From assembly GCF_024710485.1 (NCBI RefSeq), contig NZ_JANJUQ010000035.1, forward strand, positions 1 through 51,587: a stretch of DNA of 51,587 nucleotides, given 5' to 3'. The position numbers were made by a program, and so were the translations under genes. Source of the stretch: Flavobacterium sp. Lineage in GTDB: Bacteria; Bacteroidota; Bacteroidia; Flavobacteriales; Flavobacteriaceae. Position 1 is the stretch's first letter. Each line of letters begins with the position of its first letter. Below are positions 23,561-32,158 of the stretch, one piece after another. The notes under the pieces were generated by a model. It saw nothing but the letters and a program-made list of their open reading frames with translations, did no database searches and had not been told where the DNA came from.

Positions 23561-25468
23561 ATGAGTTATTACAAAATACTGAATTTAGAGCATTACTTTA
23601 AAATGTATAAAAAATCGGTTCGCGAGCCGCGTAAGTTTTGGGACCGTATTGCCGATGAAAACTTTACATGGTACCAAAAATGGGACAAAGTATTTGAATT
23701 TGATTTTCAGGAAGCTAAGTTCAAATGGTTTGTAGATGCCAAAGTGAACATCACCAAAAACTGTATTGATAGGCATTTAGCCCGTCGCGGCGATAAAACA
23801 GCCATCATCTTTGAACCGAACAATCCCGATGAACCGGCGCAGCATATTACTTATAATGATTTGTACGCACGCGTATCTAGGTTAGCTAATGTATTGCGTG
23901 ATCAAGGGGTGCAGAAAGGCGATCGCGTTTGTATTTATTTACCCATGATTCCGGAATTGGCCGTAGCCGTGTTAGCTTGTGCCCGAATTGGTGCGATTCA
24001 CTCGGTGGTATTTGCCGGATTTTCTGCTTCGGCAGTAGCAGCGCGTATTAACGACTGTGAGTGTAAAGTAGTGATTACTTCCGACGGCAGTTATCGTGGT
24101 AACAAATCTATCGACTTAAAAGGCATAGTGGACGAAGCTCTGGAAAAATGTCCAACGGTGGAAAAAGTATTCGTGGTGAAAAGAACCAACACGGAAGTAA
24201 CCATGAAAGAAGGTCGTGATTATTGGTTGCAACCGCTCTTAGACGAAGCCATTCCAAACAACGTAGCCGAAATTATGGATGCGGAAGACCCGTTATTCAT
24301 CTTGTATACTTCGGGTTCTACCGGAAAACCAAAAGGGATGGTGCATACCACCGCCGGTTATATGGTATACACCGCTTATACTTTTAAAAACATCTTCAAC
24401 TACGAAGAAAACGATATTTATTGGTGTACCGCCGATATTGGTTGGATAACCGGACACTCTTATATCCTTTACGGACCACTACTAAACGGTGCTACAACTG
24501 TTATTTTCGAAGGCGTACCATCATATCCTAACTTTAGTCGTTTTTGGGAAGTGATTGAAAAACATAACGTAACCCAATTCTACACCGCGCCAACCGCGAT
24601 TCGTGCCTTGGCAAAAGAGAGTTTGGATTACGTTCAAAAATTCCCGTTGAGCTCTTTAAAAGTCATTGGTTCGGTAGGCGAACCGATTAACGAAGAAGCT
24701 TGGCACTGGTACAACGATCACGTAGGCGGAAAACGTTGTCCACTGGTAGATACTTGGTGGCAAACCGAAACCGGCGGCATTATGATTTCACCTATTCCGT
24801 TTGTAACGCCAACTAAACCAACTTACGCTTCTTTGCCTTTACCTGGAATACAACCCGTATTAATGGATGAATTGCGCAACGAAATTGAAGGCAATCAGGT
24901 AACCGGAAGTTTGTGTATTAAATTCCCTTGGCCGTCTATTGCCAGAACCATTTGGGGCGATCACCAGCGCTATAAAGAAACCTATTTTACTGCTTTCCCT
25001 GGCAAATATTTTACCGGAGACGGCGCGTTACGTGATGAAGTTGGCTATTACCGAATAACCGGTAGAGTTGATGATGTAATCATTGTTTCAGGACATAATT
25101 TAGGTACGGCACCAATTGAAGATGCCATTAACGAACACCCGGCGGTAGCTGAAAGTGCTATTGTTGGCTTCCCACATGATATCAAAGGAAACGCCTTGTA
25201 CGGTTTTGTGATTTTGAAAGAAGTTGGAGAAAGCAGAAACCAAGAAAACTTAGCCAAAGAAATCAACCAATTGATATCTGACCAAATCGGACCTATTGCC
25301 AAACTCGATAAGATTCAGTTTGTGTCCGGCTTGCCTAAAACGCGTTCTGGTAAAATTATGCGCCGTATATTGAGGAAAATAGCGGAAGGCGATTTCTCGA
25401 ACTTCGGTGATATTACCACGCTATTGAATCCGGAGATAGTCGAAGAGATTAAAAACGGTAAGTTATAA
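23561..25468 (+). CDS. acs: Acetyl-CoA synthetase (AMP-forming)
   Basis: A 635-residue ligase making acetyl-CoA from acetate, ATP and CoA, the high-affinity acetate route. Motifs are the P-loop YTSGSTGKPKGMVHTTAGYM, the carboxylate-pocket region STADIGWITGHSY-like (CTADIGWITGHSYILYGPL), DTWWQTETGG, YFTGDGALRDEVGYYRITGRVDDVI and the C-terminal TRSGKIMRRILRK with catalytic Lys598, the residue controlled by acetylation in known Acs enzymes. Length and motifs match the acetate branch closely. It has its own promoter with an upstream site shared with prpE and the InsA-like gene. A strong terminator follows. Confidence 0.95.
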   Translation: MSYYKILNLEHYFKMYKKSVREPRKFWDRIADENFTWYQKWDKVFEFDFQEAKFKWFVDAKVNITKNCIDRHLARRGDKTAIIFEPNNPDEPAQHITYNDLYARVSRLANVLRDQGVQKGDRVCIYLPMIPELAVAVLACARIGAIHSVVFAGFSASAVAARINDCECKVVITSDGSYRGNKSIDLKGIVDEALEKCPTVEKVFVVKRTNTEVTMKEGRDYWLQPLLDEAIPNNVAEIMDAEDPLFILYTSGSTGKPKGMVHTTAGYMVYTAYTFKNIFNYEENDIYWCTADIGWITGHSYILYGPLLNGATTVIFEGVPSYPNFSRFWEVIEKHNVTQFYTAPTAIRALAKESLDYVQKFPLSSLKVIGSVGEPINEEAWHWYNDHVGGKRCPLVDTWWQTETGGIMISPIPFVTPTKPTYASLPLPGIQPVLMDELRNEIEGNQVTGSLCIKFPWPSIARTIWGDHQRYKETYFTAFPGKYFTGDGALRDEVGYYRITGRVDDVIIVSGHNLGTAPIEDAINEHPAVAESAIVGFPHDIKGNALYGFVILKEVGESRNQENLAKEINQLISDQIGPIAKLDKIQFVSGLPKTRSGKIMRRILRKIAEGDFSNFGDITTLLNPEIVEEIKNGKL

Positions 25469-25473
25469 AGAAA

Positions 25474-25503
25474 AAAACTCTGAACCAGCGTTCAGAGTTT
25501 TTT
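25474..25503. terminator. Bidirectional terminator after acs
   Basis: AAACTCTGAAC (25475-25485) pairs perfectly with GTTCAGAGTTT (25490-25500) around CAGC, with T and A runs outside. It serves acs and the convergent DUF4919 gene. Confidence 0.9.
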
Positions 25504-25505
25504 GT

Positions 25506-26192
25506 TTAATCTTTCAGTATATCGGATAATCTATTCAGACTAGCGCTAATGTCGAAATACAAACCTTTGATACCATAGGAGTTTTCTGCCAGTGTTAGAT
25601 AGTCGTAAGTACCGTCAACCAAACTTTGACTGCCACCATATTGAAGTCCCAAGATTGAAATCATATCGTATTCATGAGGTACATTAATTACATAGAATGC
25701 ATTTTCTTTAGAAGTTCCGTCTCCGGTACTGAATATGGCGTCTACTATAATGCTTATTTGAATAGCACTGTTTTTGGCTTCAGTCAAATTATTTTGTTTC
25801 TCATAGGCATAAGACATAATGTTTAGCGTTCGCAAGTCAAAAGGATTTTCTTGTAAAACTTTAGCACCATAGGAGATTATTTTTTTGAAATCGGTATCTT
25901 CTAAATCTCTTTTTTTCAGAACTCCTCTCAAACTGTCATTCGCTTTGCCGGTGTAAAAACTGGAATATTTATCTGAGTTTGTAAAACCGTAATACAAATG
26001 GCGCTTTTCTTCTATGGTCATAGTTGTGTCCGCCGAATTGAATTTATTGACCAATGTTTCATAAAAATAGGGCGACTTTTTATTGGTCACTTCTTTTTTG
26101 ATGGCTTTGTAATCAGGTTTTACAAATTTTTTGTTTTGTGCCGTAACAGTTAGTGTCGTAATAACTAAAAAAAATAAAAAAAGTTTTTTCAT
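25506..26192 (-). CDS. Secreted DUF4919 family protein
   Basis: A 228-residue protein with a signal peptide (about 1-18, VTA-Q). The mature part (KPDYKAIKKEV ... KSPYFYETLVNKFNSADTTMTIEEKRHLYYGF ... ENPFDLRTLNIMSYAYEKQN ... HEYDMISILGLQ) resembles DUF4919, a Bacteroidota family of unknown role whose helical pairs recall TPR repeats. It is a single gene ending in the terminator shared with acs. The upstream gap 26193-26319 is AT-rich and shows nothing else. Confidence 0.75.
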   Translation of the reverse strand: MKKLFLFFLVITTLTVTAQNKKFVKPDYKAIKKEVTNKKSPYFYETLVNKFNSADTTMTIEEKRHLYYGFTNSDKYSSFYTGKANDSLRGVLKKRDLEDTDFKKIISYGAKVLQENPFDLRTLNIMSYAYEKQNNLTEAKNSAIQISIIVDAIFSTGDGTSKENAFYVINVPHEYDMISILGLQYGGSQSLVDGTYDYLTLAENSYGIKGLYFDISASLNRLSDILKD

Positions 26193-26319
26193 GGTAAATC
26201 TTGTATAATGTTGGCGTAATTATTTGATAGAAAAAATACGAAATTTCAGTAAATATAGATTAAATAATCAATTATTCCTGAGCGACTTAATAAAGAATAG
26301 TTCAGTGATAAATAATCCG

Positions 26320-27801
26320 TTACCAAATTCTGGAAACAGCATTAATTTTTAACTGTTGCAGCGGTATTTGATCTTTTGTGATAATTTTTAACACCGAATA
26401 ACTTTCGTTGGGAAAGAATAAGTTGGTCATGGAATACTTTCCGTCATTCAACAGAATTTCTACGGATGATTTGTCTAATAACAATTGTACTGAAGTGATT
26501 TTATCCTGAATTGGCATGACTTGCGGTTTGGCGGCAAAACTTTCCTGAAAGTTTGTTTGTCCCGAATTACTGCGGTCGGTTACTACTATATTGCCTACTA
26601 TGGTTAGAGTGAAAACTTCTCCTTTAGTGTTACTTAGCGAAATAATAGCATCAGTAGGTTGGCTGAAACTGAACATAACTTCGCTTTGTGATAAATCGAT
26701 TTCCTTTTTCTCGAAAGGTGTTGCTACTTGATTTTGTGAGAAAAGTGGTTTTGTCAATCCTGTAAATTGAGGTATCATTTTTTGGTTTAGATGGTATTCG
26801 TTTTTGTCGTTTACCAATTCTAATTCACGAGGCAAAGTCATGGCGCCGCGCCAAATCTCGGTTGGTACTTTTGTAGCATATTGCCAGTTGCTCATCCAGC
26901 CTAAAATAATTTTTTTGTCGTTTGGAGTATTCGAAAATGTCACTGCAGCGTAATAATCCGTACCGTAATCCAACCATTTGGCTTTTTGGGTTGGGATAAA
27001 TGTTTTCCCGTCAAAATCGCCTATGAAGTAGCGTGTACAAGAGCCTCCATTCGGCCCTTTGTCGCCGTGATTGACAATCATAATCCATTTGGCTTCTCCC
27101 GAAGTCGTTTGCATCGGAAACAAATCAGGACATTCCCAAACACCTAGTTCCGAACTTTTCTCAGTCGGTTTAAATACACTTTCTTCTTGCCAAGTTTTTA
27201 AATTCGGTGAAGAAAACAATTTGATTTTATCGCCTACAGCCAAAGCCATAATCCATCGGGAAGTTTGTTGGTGCCAAAATACTTTTGGATCTCTGAAATC
27301 CTGCTCGCCGGAGTTGTTTAGGACCGGATTGTTTTGGTACTTGGTCCAGGTTTTACCTTCATCTAAGCTATAAGCAATACCCTGACTTTCCGTATTCTTT
27401 TTCCCGGCTTTCCAAATTTCATCGTTATGATAGGTAAAGATGGTGATCATAGCATTTTTTCCAAATCCAGCGGTATTGTCTTTGTCGATTACGGCACTAC
27501 CCGAAAATATCCATCCGAGTTTATCCGGATACAAAGCAATCGGTAACTGTTTCCAATGAAGTAAATCGGTACTTTCCGAATGTCCCCAATGCATGGGACC
27601 CCAAACGATATCGTCGGGATAATATTGGTAAAACATGTGGTATTTTCCGTTTAAATAAACCAATCCGTTTGGGTCATTCATCCATTTGGTCGGCGGGGTG
27701 AAGTGGTATTGCGGTCGGTACGGTTCGTTGTAACTTACGGTGTTTTGCGAGCATACTAACTGACACAACAAAAGGGTAAAAAGTATAAATTTTGATTTCA
27801 T
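26320..27801 (-). CDS. Glycoside hydrolase family 32 (fructan beta-fructosidase / levanase-like)
   Basis: A 493-residue secreted enzyme with a signal peptide (about 1-18). The N-terminal five-bladed propeller holds all three GH32 catalytic motifs: WMNDPNG (nucleophile Asp43), FRDP (transition-state stabiliser Asp171) and ECPD (acid/base Glu223). The C-terminal ~150 residues form the beta-sandwich. It hydrolyses beta-fructosyl bonds in levan, inulin or sucrose; which of these cannot be told. No SusC/SusD or fructokinase gene is adjacent, unlike in a full fructan locus. It follows the SGNH esterase gene by 9 bp. Confidence 0.92.
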   Translation of the reverse strand: MKSKFILFTLLLCQLVCSQNTVSYNEPYRPQYHFTPPTKWMNDPNGLVYLNGKYHMFYQYYPDDIVWGPMHWGHSESTDLLHWKQLPIALYPDKLGWIFSGSAVIDKDNTAGFGKNAMITIFTYHNDEIWKAGKKNTESQGIAYSLDEGKTWTKYQNNPVLNNSGEQDFRDPKVFWHQQTSRWIMALAVGDKIKLFSSPNLKTWQEESVFKPTEKSSELGVWECPDLFPMQTTSGEAKWIMIVNHGDKGPNGGSCTRYFIGDFDGKTFIPTQKAKWLDYGTDYYAAVTFSNTPNDKKIILGWMSNWQYATKVPTEIWRGAMTLPRELELVNDKNEYHLNQKMIPQFTGLTKPLFSQNQVATPFEKKEIDLSQSEVMFSFSQPTDAIISLSNTKGEVFTLTIVGNIVVTDRSNSGQTNFQESFAAKPQVMPIQDKITSVQLLLDKSSVEILLNDGKYSMTNLFFPNESYSVLKIITKDQIPLQQLKINAVSRIW

Positions 27802-27810
27802 AACAGTTGT

Positions 27811-28473
27811 TTAAAATGATAAGGCTTTTAACAACAAAGCTTCCATTACTTTATATCCGTTGGGATTAGGATGCACGCCGTCTTCTCCGAATTGGTATTG
27901 TAATCCTTTATCAGCATCTACCATTACTGAATAGTAATCTACATAAGTGATTTTGTTTTTCAAGGCGTATGCTTTAATCTTTTTATTCAATGCGATAACT
28001 TTATCTGCCGGATAGATTTTCGAATTCCACCAAAATTTATTGGCCGGTAATACCGAACACAATATAGGCCTGATTTTATGCGTTTTGGCCATGTTAACCA
28101 TGATCTCGATATTGTCAAAAACGGCTTCTAAAGTAATTGGACCGGTGTTTTCGGCTATATCGTTAATGCCGGCTAAAATGACTACTGTTTTGGGTTTTAA
28201 AGCGATTACATCCTGTTTGAATCGCGCAACCATTTGCGAGGTCGTTTGTCCACTGATGCCTCGATCAATTAGCGGATATTGGGCAAAGAAATCGGGACTG
28301 TTGGTTTTCCAAAACTCAGTGATGGAATCGCCCATCAATACTACAGCATTTTTCACGGGTGTTAACGATTGGTTCTCGGATTGGTATTTCTTGAGGTTGG
28401 CCCACTCTTTTACTTGGGCATAATTATAGTTAGTAAACAACAATAGTAAAATTGAGGTAAAAATGTGTTTCAT
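27811..28473 (-). CDS. Secreted SGNH/GDSL-type esterase
   Basis: A 220-residue protein with a signal peptide (about 1-19, NYA-Q). The four SGNH blocks are visible: GDSIT (Ser50), RGISGQTT (71-78), GIND (Asn104) and DGVHPN (Asp198, His201). These are lipase/acyl-hydrolase residues. Paired with a GH32 enzyme it may remove acyl groups from a fructosyl or sucrose ester, which is inferred from operon order only. It lies between the DUF1801 gene (21 bp upstream) and the GH32 gene. Confidence 0.9.
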   Translation of the reverse strand: MKHIFTSILLLLFTNYNYAQVKEWANLKKYQSENQSLTPVKNAVVLMGDSITEFWKTNSPDFFAQYPLIDRGISGQTTSQMVARFKQDVIALKPKTVVILAGINDIAENTGPITLEAVFDNIEIMVNMAKTHKIRPILCSVLPANKFWWNSKIYPADKVIALNKKIKAYALKNKITYVDYYSVMVDADKGLQYQFGEDGVHPNPNGYKVMEALLLKALSF

Positions 28474-28494
28474 TTGAATTGATTTATAACAGTT

Positions 28495-28887
28495 TTATTT
28501 CAATCGTTCCAATACGCCTTTGCGCTTCACGATGTTTTTGTAATCCCATTGGATGTCTTTTGACTTTTGCAACCAGCGATTCAAATCACTTTGGTTAATT
28601 TGCTGAATAGTAGTGAAATTAATGGATGCGTCTTTGAATTTTCCGGTTCCGGGCTGCAAGTCTTTTTCTTCGAAACTGACACCGCTCCAAAACAGCAATC
28701 GGATGCCGCTTTTTAATTTGCTGTATCCTACAATCGGATTGCCATCGAGAAACCAAACCGGATGCGCGTGCCATATTTTACTTTCGGCTTCGGGTAAATT
28801 TTGATGGATGATTTCTGCCAACTGCTGACAAATCTTTTGCTCCTCGGGTGATTGATAGTTGTTGTATTGTTCTATGCTTGTTGTCAT
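28495..28887 (-). CDS. DUF1801 (YdhG-like) protein
   Basis: A 130-residue cytoplasmic protein. The core IHQNLPEAESKIWHAHPVWFLDGNPIVGYSKLKSGIRLLFWSG resembles DUF1801, a frataxin-like alpha/beta fold of unknown function. It is followed after 21 bp by the secreted esterase gene on the same strand, but shares no obvious function with it and may simply be cotranscribed. Confidence 0.8.
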   Translation of the reverse strand: MTTSIEQYNNYQSPEEQKICQQLAEIIHQNLPEAESKIWHAHPVWFLDGNPIVGYSKLKSGIRLLFWSGVSFEEKDLQPGTGKFKDASINFTTIQQINQSDLNRWLQKSKDIQWDYKNIVKRKGVLERLK

Positions 28888-28911
28888 GTTTTTTTTCTAT
28901 TCCATAAATAT

Positions 28912-28941
28912 AAAAAAATCCCCAAATAAAGTTGAGGATTT
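28912..28941 (-). terminator. Terminator of the DUF4199 gene
   Basis: On the minus strand AAATCCTCAA (28941-28932) pairs with TTGGGGATTT (28925-28916), followed by a T run. Confidence 0.8.
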
Positions 28942-28971
28942 TTATGTTGTTTGTGGGAAATGTGTTTATGC

Positions 28972-29502
28972 CTATGCAGTCTCGGTTGGTTTTCTTTTCA
29001 AAATAGCAGCACTAATTACAGGGACTAACAAACCAATAGGAATCATGATTTCCATGTAAGTGAACAAGATAATCCACAACGGGTTTTTATACAGCTCTTT
29101 ATAATAGAGAATCTTTTCTTTCTCTGCCTGAAATTCTGCTGCCGGAAGGGCCTTCTTTTCTAAAGCAATAATTGAGTTCTCAGCGTATTTCTCCATAAAA
29201 TCCGGAAAGATAAAATGGTGCTCTACCATCCAAGTTCCGACATAAATGGTGGCTGTGATGAGTGACATCAGCATACCGACTTTTAGTGCTTTTCCAAAAG
29301 TGATAAATCCGCCGTTCTGTTTGTTGCGGTAATTTTTCACCCCTAAAAAAACAAAGGTATAAGCCACTAACATGCCGGCAAAGCCAAATACCATTCCCAA
29401 ATCATATTCGGGATTGTACATATAAACTCCGGCACCGATGCCCATAAAAGCGGTTACAATGAGTCCGGCAATGAGTCCGTATTTAAAAATGGTGTTTTTC
29501 AT
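28972..29502 (-). CDS. DUF4199 integral membrane protein
   Basis: A 176-residue protein with four hydrophobic segments (about 6-27, 34-54, 70-90, 140-165) and a helical charged loop between the last two (about 95-135). FGFAGMLVAYTFVFLGVKNYRN and GGFITFGKALKVGMLMSLI are typical of DUF4199, a Bacteroidota membrane family with no established role. It is a single gene with its own terminator. Confidence 0.85.
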   Translation of the reverse strand: MKNTIFKYGLIAGLIVTAFMGIGAGVYMYNPEYDLGMVFGFAGMLVAYTFVFLGVKNYRNKQNGGFITFGKALKVGMLMSLITATIYVGTWMVEHHFIFPDFMEKYAENSIIALEKKALPAAEFQAEKEKILYYKELYKNPLWIILFTYMEIMIPIGLLVPVISAAILKRKPTETA

Positions 29503-29611
29503 AATAAATAGTTTGGATTAGGTTGGTTATTGATTGGTTTTTTAAATCATACTTTAGCGTGATTTTAAACGAATCAGGTTAAAGTAGGAGTGACTTTTTT
29601 TTAAATTGTAA

Positions 29612-30028
29612 TTATACTTTTTTCATCAGCATTTCAATTTGAGCATCTTCTATGAGAAAAATGATTTTTTTACCGTCTTGTTTTACGATAAAAGTAATAT
29701 TCGAATAGCCTTCTTTTTTGAATCCTACTTTGATTTGCTTTTTCTTTTTATCGAATATCCATTGGTTTTTTTGGAACATTTTTACCAATTGTTGCATCAT
29801 TTTGCTGTTGCTTTTGGAGTCAAAAATAAAACTGTGATCGGCATTGAAGGTATAAGTTGCTTTTTGAAAACCGCTAACCAATTCCTTGGTTTCGGCTTTG
29901 TCTGCGTCTTTTAAAGCAGTAGCCTTTTTGACTTTCCAAGTTCCTGTTATGGTAGTTTCGTCAATATTTTGACAATGCGTTACGGCAGTGGTCATCAAAA
30001 AGACAATTAGTATAAGAAGTTTTTTCAT
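29612..30028 (-). CDS. Small secreted lipocalin-like protein
   Basis: A 138-residue protein with a signal peptide (about 1-19, THC-Q). ITGTWKVKKATALKD, FQKATYTFNADHSFIFDSKSN, NQWIFDKKKKQIKVGFKKEGYSNITFIVKQDGKKIIF follow the strand order of the Bacteroidota lipocalin-like domain. Lys-rich surface strands are notable. The ligand and role are unknown. It resembles the product of 9500-9895 in layout but not closely in sequence. Confidence 0.65.
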   Translation of the reverse strand: MKKLLILIVFLMTTAVTHCQNIDETTITGTWKVKKATALKDADKAETKELVSGFQKATYTFNADHSFIFDSKSNSKMMQQLVKMFQKNQWIFDKKKKQIKVGFKKEGYSNITFIVKQDGKKIIFLIEDAQIEMLMKKV

Positions 30029-30060
30029 CAGTATTGTTTTTGCTCATGGCTAAGATAAAG

Positions 30061-30092
30061 AAAAAGCCCCAACCTTTAACGGTTGAGGCTTT
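30061..30092 (-). terminator. Terminator of the acidic lipoprotein gene
   Basis: On the minus strand AAAGCCTCAACC (30092-30081) pairs with GGTTGGGGCTTT (30074-30063), with one wobble, followed by a T run. Confidence 0.85.
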
Positions 30093-30119
30093 TACTAACA
30101 ATAATTTCAAAAATCAATA

Positions 30120-30851
30120 TTAATCATCTAAGTCACAAGACTCTTCAATACTATTAGCAATTAAGTTGGCCAAGGCTTGGTTACCGTCGGTGTCATTTGG
30201 TCCAATTTCTATAAGACCGTCGCCGTCACCATCTACAGCACCGCTTAAATCAACCATACTCAATACTTGGTTTAAGTTGAAATTGAATACAATATCGTAA
30301 GAGTTATTACTAACCACTAAATTTTGGTTGGTATCTTCGTAGTCAATTTCAAAATCTTCGTCTACGTTGTGCCAGAAAACAAAAGGTGTTCCGTTGATGG
30401 TTCCGGTAATTTCAACAGACTTATTGAACATCGGAGAGTTGCTGTTGTTATTTTTGTGTAACTTGAATTCTACTTCTTCATAAGTACCGTTTGGAATGGT
30501 TACGGTAGTTACTACGGCGTTTTGGTTTAACAAATCCAATTCGAACGGACCATTCAATTCGAATTCATCATCTCCATTGTAAAAACCATCGTCGTCTGAA
30601 GAGTCATTGTTGTCATCATCAAAACCTTCTGCAAATTCAAATTCAATTTCTTTTAAATTGATTTTAAAAGATGATAAAACTACACTGCTGTTCATAGTTA
30701 CCCCGTTGGCATTTCGATTAGCGGCAGTTGGGTTGTAAATACCGCGTGCTAAAATTTTCATAGAACTGTCTGCGCTTCCACTGTCGTTCGAACAAGAAGC
30801 CATTACTGCCATAAGGGCAAATAAAGCCAAAAATGTTTTCATGTTTTTCAT
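30120..30851 (-). CDS. Acidic lipoprotein, possibly DUF4382-like
   Basis: A 243-residue protein with a lipobox (VMASCSND, Cys20), so probably membrane-anchored outside the cytoplasm. The mature part is very acidic: FDDDNNDSSDDDGFYNGDDEFEL (about 77-99) and VDGDGDGLIEIGPND (about 209-223). The latter has the spacing of a calcium-binding DxDxDG loop. The fold VVLSSFKINLKEIEFEF ... NGPFELDLLN ... IPNGTYEEVEFKL recalls DUF4382-type beta-sandwich lipoproteins. A second ATG three codons in is an equally good start. Confidence 0.75.
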   Translation of the reverse strand: MKNMKTFLALFALMAVMASCSNDSGSADSSMKILARGIYNPTAANRNANGVTMNSSVVLSSFKINLKEIEFEFAEGFDDDNNDSSDDDGFYNGDDEFELNGPFELDLLNQNAVVTTVTIPNGTYEEVEFKLHKNNNSNSPMFNKSVEITGTINGTPFVFWHNVDEDFEIDYEDTNQNLVVSNNSYDIVFNFNLNQVLSMVDLSGAVDGDGDGLIEIGPNDTDGNQALANLIANSIEESCDLDD

Positions 30852-31027
30852 AGTAATAAATAGTTTTAAGTTGTTATTGAAACAATTGTTTTTTTAAATT
30901 CCCTACCTGAACAATTGTTAAATTTTTCTTGCCGTGTTTTAATTGTTGATAATAAGCATTTTAGAGTAAAAAAATCCTTAACGAAATAATCGATAAGGAA
31001 TAATTTAAGTTGGAATAAACGGAAGTA

Positions 31028-31411
31028 CTACAACCCACAAAGGAGGATTGTGATTAAAATGGCAATAACCAGGGCAACAATTGTCATTGGGTTTACTTTT
31101 TGTTGTTGGTTTAGCATGGGAGTTGTTTGTTCTTCTATGGCTGAGTTGAGTTTGTTGAGTTTTTCCAGATGTTTTTCCCAGCCGCCGTGTAGGCATATGC
31201 TTCTCCCAAATTCCGTGATAGAATAGGTAAAAGACGCTGTCGCGCTGTGCTTTATCAATTCCTTTTGTTGCATGATTTCAGCTAACATTCTAGCCCCGCT
31301 AAGTTCCTTTCCTTCGTTATTTTTAAAATCTTTTAAGCTAAGTTGTCCATTGTCACTGATACAAAACAATTGTAGATTGATTGCGATGAGTCGGTTAATT
31401 TGTTCAATCAT
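31028..31411 (-). CDS. Hypothetical protein with C-terminal membrane anchor
   Basis: A 127-residue protein of unrecognised family. The N-terminal ~70 residues (LSLKDFKNNEGKELSGARMLAEIMQQKELIKHSATASFTYSITEFG) have the helix and beta-wing order of a winged-helix-like domain. A short coiled segment (WEKHLEKLNKLNSAIEE) and one C-terminal helix (about 109-127) follow, so it is probably a tail-anchored inner-membrane protein. It is a single gene. The 175-bp gap to the next gene holds no clear signal. Confidence 0.6.
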   Translation of the reverse strand: MIEQINRLIAINLQLFCISDNGQLSLKDFKNNEGKELSGARMLAEIMQQKELIKHSATASFTYSITEFGRSICLHGGWEKHLEKLNKLNSAIEEQTTPMLNQQQKVNPMTIVALVIAILITILLCGL

Positions 31412-31704
31412 AATACAGCTCTTTAAATGTTGAAATAAAATCGGGATACTTCAGATTTATTCGTTCACAATAAGGATATAAACCCGTGCATAATATTCGA
31501 AATCGATTTGATTTTGGTTTTTTAAAAATGGCTGTTTTTAATTTTGACGGGACAACAAGATAGTAATTAGCAATGCTTTAGTCCCTAAAGCAAAGGCTTG
31601 AAAGAGCTATGTCATGTTGTTAAAACTGTTCATAACTCCTTAGAAGTTTTCGATGAACGGTACATTTTCCTTTTTATTTTTAAGAAAATCAAAAAAGAAA
31701 ACGT
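31412..31704. other. Intergenic region with a small hairpin
   Basis: This 293-bp gap between divergent genes holds a perfect 8-bp hairpin, TGCTTTAG (31574-31581) with CTAAAGCA (31585-31592), and a weak -7 candidate TACATTTT (31661-31668) for the gene at 31705. No gene is visible. Confidence 0.4.
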
Positions 31705-32127
31705 ATGAGGTTATTAAGAGTAATTTGTCTGTCGTTTTTAGGAATGACGATGTGCAGTTGGTCACAAACCAAAATTGAAGCCCAAGACGGCATACATTAT
31801 ATCACTACAAATATAGATTATCCCATTACCGGAACCTATTCGTTTAAAGGAGCCGAACCCTTGGTAGAACTCAATGCTACCGGAACAGGGTTTTACCAAC
31901 GTCACGAACAACCCAAGAAAGCGATTACTTGGGGCATTGAATGTGATGAGTCCGGGAAACCCATTTTTAAAAAAGGGTTTGACAACGCTGCTTATACTTT
32001 ATGGTACTTATACAGCAATCCCGAAACCGAAGACGAGAGATATTGGAAAGTCACCAGTTTCACCATTCATTTCAATAGTCTGAAAATGTTTATCCAAGGG
32101 GAAAGGAGTAAGGGGTTTACCGAGTAG
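31705..32127 (+). CDS. Hypothetical secreted protein
   Basis: A 140-residue protein with a signal peptide (about 1-20, CSWS-Q). The mature part is beta-rich and aromatic (ITGTYSFKGAEPLVELNATGTGFYQRHEQPKKAITWGIEC, TLWYLYSNPETEDERYWKVTSFTIHF), with no family recognised. It stands alone between two minus-strand genes, and its stop lies 31 bp from the convergent gene with no clear terminator between them. Confidence 0.6.
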   Translation: MRLLRVICLSFLGMTMCSWSQTKIEAQDGIHYITTNIDYPITGTYSFKGAEPLVELNATGTGFYQRHEQPKKAITWGIECDESGKPIFKKGFDNAAYTLWYLYSNPETEDERYWKVTSFTIHFNSLKMFIQGERSKGFTE

Positions 32128-32158
32128 CCATTTCTTGTACTTCTCAATCTAAATCAGT

